Shown: positions 8,446-16,278 of the stretch, piece after piece
Layout: every line of letters begins with the position of its first letter
Position numbering within the stretch: the first letter of the stretch is position 1
NCBI RefSeq assembly: GCF_004745575.1
Contig: NZ_RPEM01000007.1
Span: 206,074-270,073 of the forward strand
Direction of reading: 5' to 3'
Origin: Pseudotabrizicola sediminis
GTDB lineage: Bacteria > Pseudomonadota > Alphaproteobacteria > Rhodobacterales > Rhodobacteraceae
DNA: 64,000 bases
The notes under the pieces: generated by a model
Database searches by the model: none
Told to the model about the DNA's origin: nothing
Seen by the model: the letters and a program-made list of their open reading frames with translations, nothing else
Translations under genes and position numbers: made by a program

Positions 8446-9964
8446 CGGTCAGCCCCTGCCCGAACCCGTGGCCCGCCATCCACAACCCAAGCTCGCCCTG
8501 CGTCAGCGCCCCGCGTGCGAACGCGGGCGACAGCCGCCCCTCGCTGATGACATGGATCACGTCAGACAATCCCATCACCTCGTCCAGATCCTCGGAAATC
8601 AGCAGCACTGCAGCACCCGCATCGCGCGCCGCCACCAGCCGCCCGTGCACATAGGCAATCGCCCCCACATCCAGGCCCCGCACCGGCTGATTGGCGATCA
8701 GGATGCCGGGGGCTTCTTCCATCACCCGGCCAAGGATCAGCTTTTGCATATTCCCGCCCGACAGAAGCCTGATCCGTGCCTCGGGCCCCGGGCAGCGCAC
8801 GTCATAGCCTGCGATCAGGGTTTCGGTATGCCGCCTTACAGCTGCCCAATCCACAAAGCCCGCGCGGGCAAAGCGGGTGGCATAGGTTTCCAGAACCGCG
8901 TTTTCGGCCAGCGTGAAATCGGCCACCGTGCCGGTCTTGTGGCGGTCTTCGGGAATGCGCCCGACGCCCGCCGCGATGGCCGCGCGCGGCGACCATTTGG
9001 GCAAGGCCGTGCCATCCACCAGCATCACCCCCGCCTCTGGCAGCAGCCCGCCGCCGATCAGATCGGCCAGTGCCGCCTGTCCGTTGCCCGAAACGCCCGC
9101 CAGCCCGGTGATCGTCCCGCCCCGCAGGTCAAGCGTCACCTCGCGCAGGGGCCCCGCCCGCACATTCCTGAGCGACAGCCTTACCGGCCCCGGCACACCC
9201 GGGGCCACCGTCGCCTCGGCCATCTCGGCCCCCACCATCATCGCGGCCAAAGCGTGGCGATCGGTGTCACGGGTGGCCACCTGCCCCACCACGCAGCCAT
9301 GGCGCAGCACGACGCAGGTATCCGAATGCCCCATCACCTCATGCAGCTTGTGGCTGATGAAAATCACCGACAGCCCGCGCGCGGTCGCCAACCGCAGGGT
9401 CTGGAACAGCGCTTCGGCCTCTTGCGGGGTCAGCACCGCGGTCGGCTCGTCCAGAATCAGGATGCGCGCTTCGCGGTACAGGGCTTTCAGGATCTCCACC
9501 CGCTGCCGCTCGCCCACCGACAGATCGGCAATCCGCGCGTGCGGGTCGACCGCCAGCCCGAAATCGCGGCTCAGCGCCTGCACCTTTGCCAAGGCAGTCG
9601 CGCGCCCCCGCCCAAACGACCAAAGGCTTTCGGTGCCCAGCGTGATGTTCTCCAGCACCGTAAGCTGGTCTGCCAGCGTGAAATGCTGGTGCACCATGCC
9701 GATGCCTGCTGCGAGTGCCGCTTTGGGCTGCCCGGCAGGCAGGGGCTGACCAAAGGCGGTCACGCTGCCCGCATCCGCCAGATAGTGACCAAACAGGATG
9801 TTCATCAGCGTGGTCTTGCCCGCGCCGTTTTCCCCCAGAAGCGCCAGAACTTCGCCCCGGTGCAGCGTCAGGCTGATGGCGTCATTCGCCACCAGCTTGC
9901 CAAAGCGCTTGGTGATCTGGTCAAGGCGGAGAACAATCTCCGCCTCTGTTTTGGTTGGGCTCAC
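8435..9964 (-). CDS. ABC transporter double ATPase, nucleoside type
   Basis: This 509-residue protein contains two ATP-binding cassettes in tandem, as in RbsA/NupA-type importers. The N-terminal cassette has Walker A GENGAGKTT (about residues 41-49), signature LSVGERQRVEI and Walker B LILDEPTAVLTP. The C-terminal cassette is degenerate at Walker A (GVSGNGQAAL) but keeps a signature LLSGGNMQKLILGR. This asymmetry is normal for the family. It overlaps the binding-protein gene by four bases and the next permease by 11, so the whole importer is translationally coupled. Confidence 0.93.
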   Translation of the reverse strand: MSPTKTEAEIVLRLDQITKRFGKLVANDAISLTLHRGEVLALLGENGAGKTTLMNILFGHYLADAGSVTAFGQPLPAGQPKAALAAGIGMVHQHFTLADQLTVLENITLGTESLWSFGRGRATALAKVQALSRDFGLAVDPHARIADLSVGERQRVEILKALYREARILILDEPTAVLTPQEAEALFQTLRLATARGLSVIFISHKLHEVMGHSDTCVVLRHGCVVGQVATRDTDRHALAAMMVGAEMAEATVAPGVPGPVRLSLRNVRAGPLREVTLDLRGGTITGLAGVSGNGQAALADLIGGGLLPEAGVMLVDGTALPKWSPRAAIAAGVGRIPEDRHKTGTVADFTLAENAVLETYATRFARAGFVDWAAVRRHTETLIAGYDVRCPGPEARIRLLSGGNMQKLILGRVMEEAPGILIANQPVRGLDVGAIAYVHGRLVAARDAGAAVLLISEDLDEVMGLSDVIHVISEGRLSPAFARGALTQGELGLWMAGHGFGQGLTDAA

Positions 9965-10983
9965 GATGATTTCGGCTCGCTGTCGTCAATTGCGACGGTA
10001 TAGCTTCCATCCATGATCGCGGTCTGCCGGGCCGCCACCAGGTCCATCGCCGCCGCAGGCACCTTGCCCTCGAACGTGCCAAGCGGTGCCAACGAACATC
10101 CCCCCGCCTGCATGTAGCTGTAAACGCCGTAGTTTTCCGCCGTAAAGCTGCCTGCAGTCACCGCCGCCATCGCCGCCTCGAACGTCGGCTCGAAATGCCA
10201 CAAAGCCGACGCGACAACCGTTTCCGGATAGTCCGCCTGCGTGTCGATCACGTTGCCGATCGCCAGCACGCCGCGCTCCATCGCCGCATCGGCCACGCCA
10301 AACCGTTCGGCATAAAGCATGTCGGCCCCGGCCTCGATCATCGCAAAGGCAGTTTCCTTGGCTTTCGGCGGGTCGAACCATGATCCGATGAAGGTCACCT
10401 GGAACCTGGCATCCGGCCGGGTTTCGCGCACACCGGCCATGAAGGCATGCATCAGTCGGTTCACTTCCGGAATCGGAAAACCACCGACCAGACCGATGTT
10501 GCCCGAGGTCGTCATCGCCCCTGCGATGATGCCAGACAGATAGCTTGCGTCCTGAATATAATTGTCAAACACCGCCAGATTGGGGTTGGCCGCCGCATCT
10601 GGCATGAAGGACGACCCCATCAGGAACGCCACCTCGGGGTATTCTGCCGCGACTTCGCGCGCCTCGGCCTCCACCCCGAAAATCTCGCCCACGATCAGCT
10701 TGACGCCGCTTTCAGCATATTCGCGCATCACGCGCGGATAATCGGTATTGGCCACATTCTCGGTATAGGTGTAATCAACCACGCCCGCCGCCTTGGCAGC
10801 CTCGGCGGCCTGATGAATGCGCCCGGCCCATTGCTGCTCGACCGGCACCGTGTAGATGCCTGCAACCTTCATCGGTTCCTGCGCCAGAACTGCGCGCGGC
10901 AGGAAGGCCGCGCCAAGGCCAAGTACCCCGCCGCTCAAAATCAATCCGCGCCGCGAGACACCCCGTTTCATGCCGATCATCAT
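9961..10983 (-). CDS. BMP-family substrate-binding protein (Tat or Sec exported)
   Basis: This 340-residue periplasmic binding protein belongs to the BMP/PnrA family, which binds nucleosides. The N-terminus has SRRGLIL followed by a hydrophobic stretch and AVLA-Q, which suggests a twin-arginine signal peptide of about 30 residues, and there is no lipobox. Family motifs include ANTDYPRVMREYAESGVKLI and IGLVGGFPIPEVNR. I chose the ATG at 10983 because AGGGGG lies five bases upstream; the frame extends to 11016 without a better site. It is the first gene of the importer operon, so the promoter should lie between 10984 and 11098. Confidence 0.9.
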   Translation of the reverse strand: MMIGMKRGVSRRGLILSGGVLGLGAAFLPRAVLAQEPMKVAGIYTVPVEQQWAGRIHQAAEAAKAAGVVDYTYTENVANTDYPRVMREYAESGVKLIVGEIFGVEAEAREVAAEYPEVAFLMGSSFMPDAAANPNLAVFDNYIQDASYLSGIIAGAMTTSGNIGLVGGFPIPEVNRLMHAFMAGVRETRPDARFQVTFIGSWFDPPKAKETAFAMIEAGADMLYAERFGVADAAMERGVLAIGNVIDTQADYPETVVASALWHFEPTFEAAMAAVTAGSFTAENYGVYSYMQAGGCSLAPLGTFEGKVPAAAMDLVAARQTAIMDGSYTVAIDDSEPKSS

Positions 10984-11098
10984 AGTCACCCCCTGTTGGT
11001 TTTGTTGTTTGACCATACGGTAAAACCCAACGCCGATTCGCTACAAGCAATCGTTCGCAGGTCGACCAACGCCAAAGGAATAGGCAAAGAGGCAGGGA

Positions 11099-14000
11099 TC
11101 AGTGCAAACGTGCCGCGGGAATGAGCAGGTTTGCAACCGGTCGCCGCGTCTGATGAATGGCGTGGGCCAAAGCGTGCAGCGAAACAGGCTTGGTCACAAC
11201 CTCGGCAAAGCCAGCCGCCCGGTAATCTGCCACGTTCTGCGCCATCGCATGTGCTGTTACCGCCAGAATGGGCGGCAAGCCAGCGTCGCCTGCCTTGGTG
11301 CGCAGCTCTGACAAGGCGGTCAGCCCATCCTTGCGCGGCATGGAAATGTCCAGCAACACCAGATCAAACTGATCCGGCCCCCAGGCGTCCACCGCCTCAT
11401 CCCCGTCACATACCAGCGTCACGGCGATGCCCAGTCGGTTCAGCATGGCCCGCATGATCAGCCGGTTGGTAGAATTGTCTTCGGCCAGCAGGGCACGCAG
11501 CCCTGCGACATCCGGCAAGTCCTGCATCGGGCCGGCCCCCTGCGGCGTGCTTTCAACCGGCAGCATCGGCAGGGTGAGCGTCACGGTCGTGCCTTTGCCA
11601 TAGGTGCTGACCAGCGAAACCTCACCCTTCATCAAGGATACCAGCCGCCGCACGATGGGCAACCCCAGCCCGGTGCCCCCGAACCGCCGCGTGATGGATT
11701 CATCGCCTTGGGTGAATTCATCAAAGACAATCGCCGTCTGGTCTTCGCTCATGCCGATTCCGGTGTCGGAAATGAGGATGCGCAGCGCGCTGGCATGGGC
11801 CGCCACTTCCTCGATCGTGATCGTCACCGACCCGGACTCGGTGAATTTGATCGCGTTGCCGACAAGATTGTGCAGCACCTGCAACAGTCGGGTCGCATCC
11901 CCCATCCGCATCTTGCCGGTTCCGGCGCCAAGGATGACCTTCAGCCCAATCCCCTTGCCGCGCGCCGACACCCCGTGCATCGCTTCGATCCGGGTGGCCA
12001 GATCACGCAGCGACAGCGGGGCCAGGTCAAGAACCAGCTTTCCACTTTCGATCTTTGCCAGATCCAGAATGTCATTCACCACCGACAGCAGATGCACCCC
12101 GGATTCGCGGATTGCATCCAGCATCGCCCCCTGTTTGGGGTCGCGGACACCTTCGGCCAACAGTTCTGCCATGCCGAGCACGCCATTCAACGGCGTGCGC
12201 AACTCGTGGCTCATATTGGCCAGAAACTGCGATTTCGCCCGGCTTGCGTCTTCGGCGCGATGGATCGCGGCGCGCAGATTGTCTTCGGCCTGCGCCGCCG
12301 CCGAAACATCGGTGATCGTACACACCACTCTGGCCTCGATCCCAGCCTCCGGCAAGACCGCCGCGTTCACGGAAAGCACCTTTGCGCGACCGTCCGCCAA
12401 TCTTACCCGCAGCCTAAGATCACGGACCATATCACCCGAGTTCAGCGCAAGCTGGCATGGCAGGCCGGAAAACGGCAAGACGTTGCCAGACATATCATGC
12501 AGCCGCAGTCTGATCGGGTCACAAATCTGGTTCAACAACGCCTCGCCCGGCACTTCCAGGATGCGCTGTACTTCGCGGTTGAAAAACACGATCCGCGACG
12601 TGTCATCCACCGCAAGAATCCCCGAACCCGAGGTTTCCATCAGGGTCGACAGAAAATCGCGCTCTGCCTCCAGATCAACTTCAAGCCGTTTGCGGTCGCT
12701 GATATCCATATGCACGCCGGATGTGGCAGTCGCGTTTCCCTGCGCATCCCAGGCGGTGACATGCCCGCGCGATGCCACCCAAACCCAATGGCCGTGTTTG
12801 TGGCGCAGCCGCAACTCGTCGGTGAACTTGGTCGTTTCGGTCGCAAAACGCCGCTGCATGTTCTGGTTCAGCCGGACCCAGTCATCCGGATGCAGCAGGC
12901 CTCTCCAGACAGCATCGGTCACTGGCCCAAGCTCTTCCAGCGTATAGCCCAGCATCTCGGCCCAGAGGTCGTTCACATGGCACAGGCCCTGAATCATGTC
13001 ATGGTACCAAGTGCCGACCTCTGCGCCTTCGATGATCTGTTCAAGACGCTTTTCAGCCGCCTTGAGCGCCGAGACATCGAAATGCACACCAGACATCCGC
13101 ATCGCAACCCCGCGTTCATCGCGCACGGACACTTGCCCGCGCGATTGCACCCAGACCCAATGGCCCGTCCGATGCCGCAGCCGGAACACCTGGTCGAAAC
13201 GGTCCGTCTTGCCCTGCCTGACGCGGGCGACATTTGCGAGGGCCATCTCCTTGTCATCGGGGTGCAGCAGGTTCCGCCAAGAGGTGACGGTGGTCGGTGC
13301 CAGCTCTGCGCAGGTCCAGCCCAGCATTTCCGCCCAGCGTTCGTTGATCAGGTTCTCCCCGGTAGCAAAGTCTGATTCCCACGTTCCTGCCTGCGAGCCC
13401 TCGATCACCTGTGAAAGCCGGCGCTGGTTGTCACGCTCGGCCGTCACATCAATCCGAAGGCCAACGCGCCCGCCGGACGGTGTCCGGCGATCCACCACAC
13501 GCATCATGCGGCCATTCAGCAATTCGACCGTATCGTCATAGACCGGCAAATTCCGTGCAGCCATGATATCTTTGGTAAAGTCATCCTCGCGACCCTTGGC
13601 TTCGGGCCACCGGCCCAGGGCAAGACCAGCCCGAAGCAGATCTTCATAGCGCACGCCGGGAACCAGCATAGGTGCCAGTTCCGGATAGACTTCCGACATC
13701 TGGGAATTGACCATGACAATGCGGTCATCGGCATCGAAAAGCATAAACCCATGCGGCAGCGCCTCCACCGCTGTATGCAGCTCCGCCCGCGCGCGCACGG
13801 CCTCGTCCCGCACCGCCTGCACCTCTGCCAACTGCGCCCGCAGCGCGCTCACATCTTCGACCAGCAACCAGACCGCTTTCTTTCCGTTTCCTGCGCTCAG
13901 CATCAGACCGCGCAGAACCGACGGGAAACTTGATCCGTCGGGCCGGACAAACTGCTGATCCATTGGCCCGAACTGCCCGCCTTCCTCTAACGCGGCAACG

Positions 14001-14593
14001 GCAGTGTCGATGACACTCTCATGCTCGGCAACCACCAATGACCGGATGGTCGTGCCGATCAAAGCCTCGCGGTTCCAGTTGCCGAACCCGGTGAAGGCAG
14101 CATTGGCCTCGATGATCGTGCCCGTCGCATAGTCGATCAACACCACCCCGACCGGAGACAGATCAAACATGATGCGCAGCAATCTGTCGCGCCGGGCGAT
14201 CTTTGTCGTAGCCTGCTGTGCTGCCATCTGCCGCTCGGCCCCGGGCTGACCTGCAAGATAGAGCGCCGAAATCGTGCGCAAGACCGCACCAAGCCCATGG
14301 CGCAAGGCCGCGGGCAGGGTTTCCGGCACCCCATCCAGAAGCACGCTGCCATGGGAAATCTGGACCGCTGAAAAATCGCTGGTCTGGCCCGAAACCCAGA
14401 CCCTGTCTTCTATGGTCAGCCGCAGCGCGCAGCACAGCGCAGCTGACATACCGGACAAAGCCTGCTGGATCGCGGTTTGGGCGGGCTCCAGCCCACGGCC
14501 CAGAACACCGGCCTCTGCCAGATCCGCGACAATGTCGGGAAGCGCCAGAAGCAATGCTTCGGCGGTGTTTTCAGCCAAACCAGTGCCATCCAT
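11099..14593 (-). CDS. Hybrid sensor histidine kinase with multiple PAS domains
   Basis: This 1164-residue kinase has no clear membrane segment, so it is probably cytoplasmic. After an N-terminal helical region come about five PAS-like domains (roughly 140-770). Then follow a HisKA domain with H796 (NMSHELRTPLNG), an HATPase with GNAIKF and GGTGLGL, and a C-terminal receiver with D1082 (LLDISMPRKDG). The third and fourth PAS domains look like a duplication, sharing WAEMLG, LLHPDD, RLRH and GHWVWV. The start is uncertain: GTG at 14626 is in frame, and neither it nor the ATG at 14593 has a well-spaced Shine-Dalgarno. The signal and partner are unknown; it sits just downstream of soeC, on the same strand. 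Confidence 0.9.
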   Translation of the reverse strand: MDGTGLAENTAEALLLALPDIVADLAEAGVLGRGLEPAQTAIQQALSGMSAALCCALRLTIEDRVWVSGQTSDFSAVQISHGSVLLDGVPETLPAALRHGLGAVLRTISALYLAGQPGAERQMAAQQATTKIARRDRLLRIMFDLSPVGVVLIDYATGTIIEANAAFTGFGNWNREALIGTTIRSLVVAEHESVIDTAVAALEEGGQFGPMDQQFVRPDGSSFPSVLRGLMLSAGNGKKAVWLLVEDVSALRAQLAEVQAVRDEAVRARAELHTAVEALPHGFMLFDADDRIVMVNSQMSEVYPELAPMLVPGVRYEDLLRAGLALGRWPEAKGREDDFTKDIMAARNLPVYDDTVELLNGRMMRVVDRRTPSGGRVGLRIDVTAERDNQRRLSQVIEGSQAGTWESDFATGENLINERWAEMLGWTCAELAPTTVTSWRNLLHPDDKEMALANVARVRQGKTDRFDQVFRLRHRTGHWVWVQSRGQVSVRDERGVAMRMSGVHFDVSALKAAEKRLEQIIEGAEVGTWYHDMIQGLCHVNDLWAEMLGYTLEELGPVTDAVWRGLLHPDDWVRLNQNMQRRFATETTKFTDELRLRHKHGHWVWVASRGHVTAWDAQGNATATSGVHMDISDRKRLEVDLEAERDFLSTLMETSGSGILAVDDTSRIVFFNREVQRILEVPGEALLNQICDPIRLRLHDMSGNVLPFSGLPCQLALNSGDMVRDLRLRVRLADGRAKVLSVNAAVLPEAGIEARVVCTITDVSAAAQAEDNLRAAIHRAEDASRAKSQFLANMSHELRTPLNGVLGMAELLAEGVRDPKQGAMLDAIRESGVHLLSVVNDILDLAKIESGKLVLDLAPLSLRDLATRIEAMHGVSARGKGIGLKVILGAGTGKMRMGDATRLLQVLHNLVGNAIKFTESGSVTITIEEVAAHASALRILISDTGIGMSEDQTAIVFDEFTQGDESITRRFGGTGLGLPIVRRLVSLMKGEVSLVSTYGKGTTVTLTLPMLPVESTPQGAGPMQDLPDVAGLRALLAEDNSTNRLIMRAMLNRLGIAVTLVCDGDEAVDAWGPDQFDLVLLDISMPRKDGLTALSELRTKAGDAGLPPILAVTAHAMAQNVADYRAAGFAEVVTKPVSLHALAHAIHQTRRPVANLLIPAARLH

Positions 14594-14670
14594 AGCGTTC
14601 AGAGTGCGCCCTCCATCAGAACTCACTGCGGGCGCAGCATGGTCTACCCGCCGCCACCGCGCAAGGGCGC

Positions 14671-15540
14671 TTATCGTTTTCCGTAGTACAGGCCGACCAC
14701 GTGCTCTGCTTGGGCAAAAAACAGCCAGCGTTGGGCAAATGCCCCCAGCAGATGCAGCGGCACCGCAACATAGGGCCCGTATCTGCCCGGCAAAAGCAGC
14801 ATGGCCAGAAACGGCAAGACCACACTCAGAAAAAGCGCCAGCGCGCGCAGTTTTGGCACATGCCGGCGGCCAACCACAAAGATCATCTCGTGCAGCAGGT
14901 AGCTGCCAGCGGTATGGGCCGGTTCAAACACGCTCAGCTGACCCCGCCCTCCAAGCCCGGTCGCCGTGCCCAGCGTGCTGCCTGCGCGGGCAAATGCGCC
15001 ATCCCCCACCCGCCAGTGCAGCGCCATCATCCCGCCAAGCACCAGCAGGGCCAGCAATGATGGCATCCGCAACCCAGCCAGCAGGCAGCCACCCGCAGCG
15101 CCAAAGGCCAAAAACAGCACCGGCACGGTCCAGTGATGCCAGCGCGGCACGGCACGGATCTGGGCATACAGCATGCCAGTGGCGGCAATGGTGACAACCG
15201 CCAGCCCCGCCCCTAGCCAGCCAAAGGTGCCCGGCAGACCTAGGTGCAGCCAATCCGACAGCGCGACAGGGGCCAACGCCAGCAGCGTCAGCACCGCCCC
15301 CCACGCCTCGCGGCTCAGCCAGCTGGACCGCCACTGCGTGAACGCCCGCCACGCCCGCTGCGGATTGCCAAGGTGAAAGGCCGACGCGGCAAGCCCGATA
15401 CTGGCCAGCGCGTAGCCGACAAACCAGTGCCAGAACGCCGCGATGCCACTGTAGTCATGCACGGTGGCCAGCAGTGCCAGATAGCCAAAGCCCATGCCGG
15501 ACAGAACGGTGAAGATGATGACAGAGGGTGCCGGATTCAT
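14671..15540 (-). CDS. soeC: Membrane anchor of a sulfite-oxidising molybdoenzyme (SoeC, DmsC family)
   Basis: This 289-residue protein has about eight hydrophobic helices of the DmsC type (FGYLALLATVH; AFHLGNPQRAWRAF; LLHEMIFVVGRRH). It would anchor the molybdopterin and iron-sulfur subunits to the inner face of the membrane and pass electrons to quinone. The ATG directly follows the soeB stop (TGAATG). I call it SoeC rather than DmsC because of its place in a sulfonate operon and because the catalytic subunit lacks a Tat signal. That naming is inference from context. Confidence 0.8.
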   Translation of the reverse strand: MNPAPSVIIFTVLSGMGFGYLALLATVHDYSGIAAFWHWFVGYALASIGLAASAFHLGNPQRAWRAFTQWRSSWLSREAWGAVLTLLALAPVALSDWLHLGLPGTFGWLGAGLAVVTIAATGMLYAQIRAVPRWHHWTVPVLFLAFGAAGGCLLAGLRMPSLLALLVLGGMMALHWRVGDGAFARAGSTLGTATGLGGRGQLSVFEPAHTAGSYLLHEMIFVVGRRHVPKLRALALFLSVVLPFLAMLLLPGRYGPYVAVPLHLLGAFAQRWLFFAQAEHVVGLYYGKR

Positions 15541-16278
15541 TCAGATTTTCCCCAAAACCCGGTCCAGCCATCCGGCAAAGCCAGTCGCCTGAATGTCCAG
15601 CAAGGGTGCCAGCAGGCTGGCCTTATCAGGCCGGTCCTTCTTGCGCGGGGCCAGGTATTTGTTCACAGGCCGCGTGCCCTGTTCCGGCATCAGATCATAG
15701 CCCCCCCGCGCCGCCACCAGCTGGCTGACCGCGCTCTGCGGGTCGGCCAGATCGCCGAAATGCCGCGCGCCGGTCGGGCAGGTGCGTACGCAGGCGGGTT
15801 CGCGGTCTTCCTCCGGCAGGTTCTCGTTGTAGATCCGGTCGACGCAAAGCGTGCATTTCTTCATCACCCCGGCATCCGCATCCATTTCCCGCGCGCCGTA
15901 AGGGCAAGCCCAGGCGCACAAGCCGCAGCCGATGCAGGCGTCCTCATTCACCAGCACGATCCCATCCTCGACCCGCTTGTAACTGGCCCCCGTGGGGCAG
16001 ACGGTAACACACGGAGCATCCGTGCAATGCAGGCAGGACCGCGGGAAGTTCACAATCATTGGGGCCGCGTCGGCAGGCTGCACCTGATAACTGTGCACCC
16101 GGTTGAGGAACGTGCCGGAAGGTGTTGAACCATAAGGGTTCTGGTCCGACAATGGCACACCATACCCTTGATCGTTCCAGCCCTTGCAGGCAGTCACGCA
16201 GGCCTGACAGCCGACACAGGTATCCAGATCGATCACCAGCCCAAGCGTACGCTCGGATCTTCCCGGCAGACAGGTCAT
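15541..16278 (-). CDS. soeB: Iron-sulfur subunit of a sulfite-oxidising molybdoenzyme (SoeB)
   Basis: This 245-residue ferredoxin-like electron-transfer subunit has four cysteine clusters: CVGCQACVTAC near residue 22, CLHCTDAPCVTVC near the middle, CIGCGLCAWAC, and CTLCVDR with a distal CVRTC. They are enough for four [4Fe-4S] centres, as in DmsB and SoeB. There is no export signal, consistent with a cytoplasmic location. It overlaps soeA by four bases and is followed without a gap by soeC, so the three form one complex. Confidence 0.86.
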   Translation of the reverse strand: MTCLPGRSERTLGLVIDLDTCVGCQACVTACKGWNDQGYGVPLSDQNPYGSTPSGTFLNRVHSYQVQPADAAPMIVNFPRSCLHCTDAPCVTVCPTGASYKRVEDGIVLVNEDACIGCGLCAWACPYGAREMDADAGVMKKCTLCVDRIYNENLPEEDREPACVRTCPTGARHFGDLADPQSAVSQLVAARGGYDLMPEQGTRPVNKYLAPRKKDRPDKASLLAPLLDIQATGFAGWLDRVLGKI

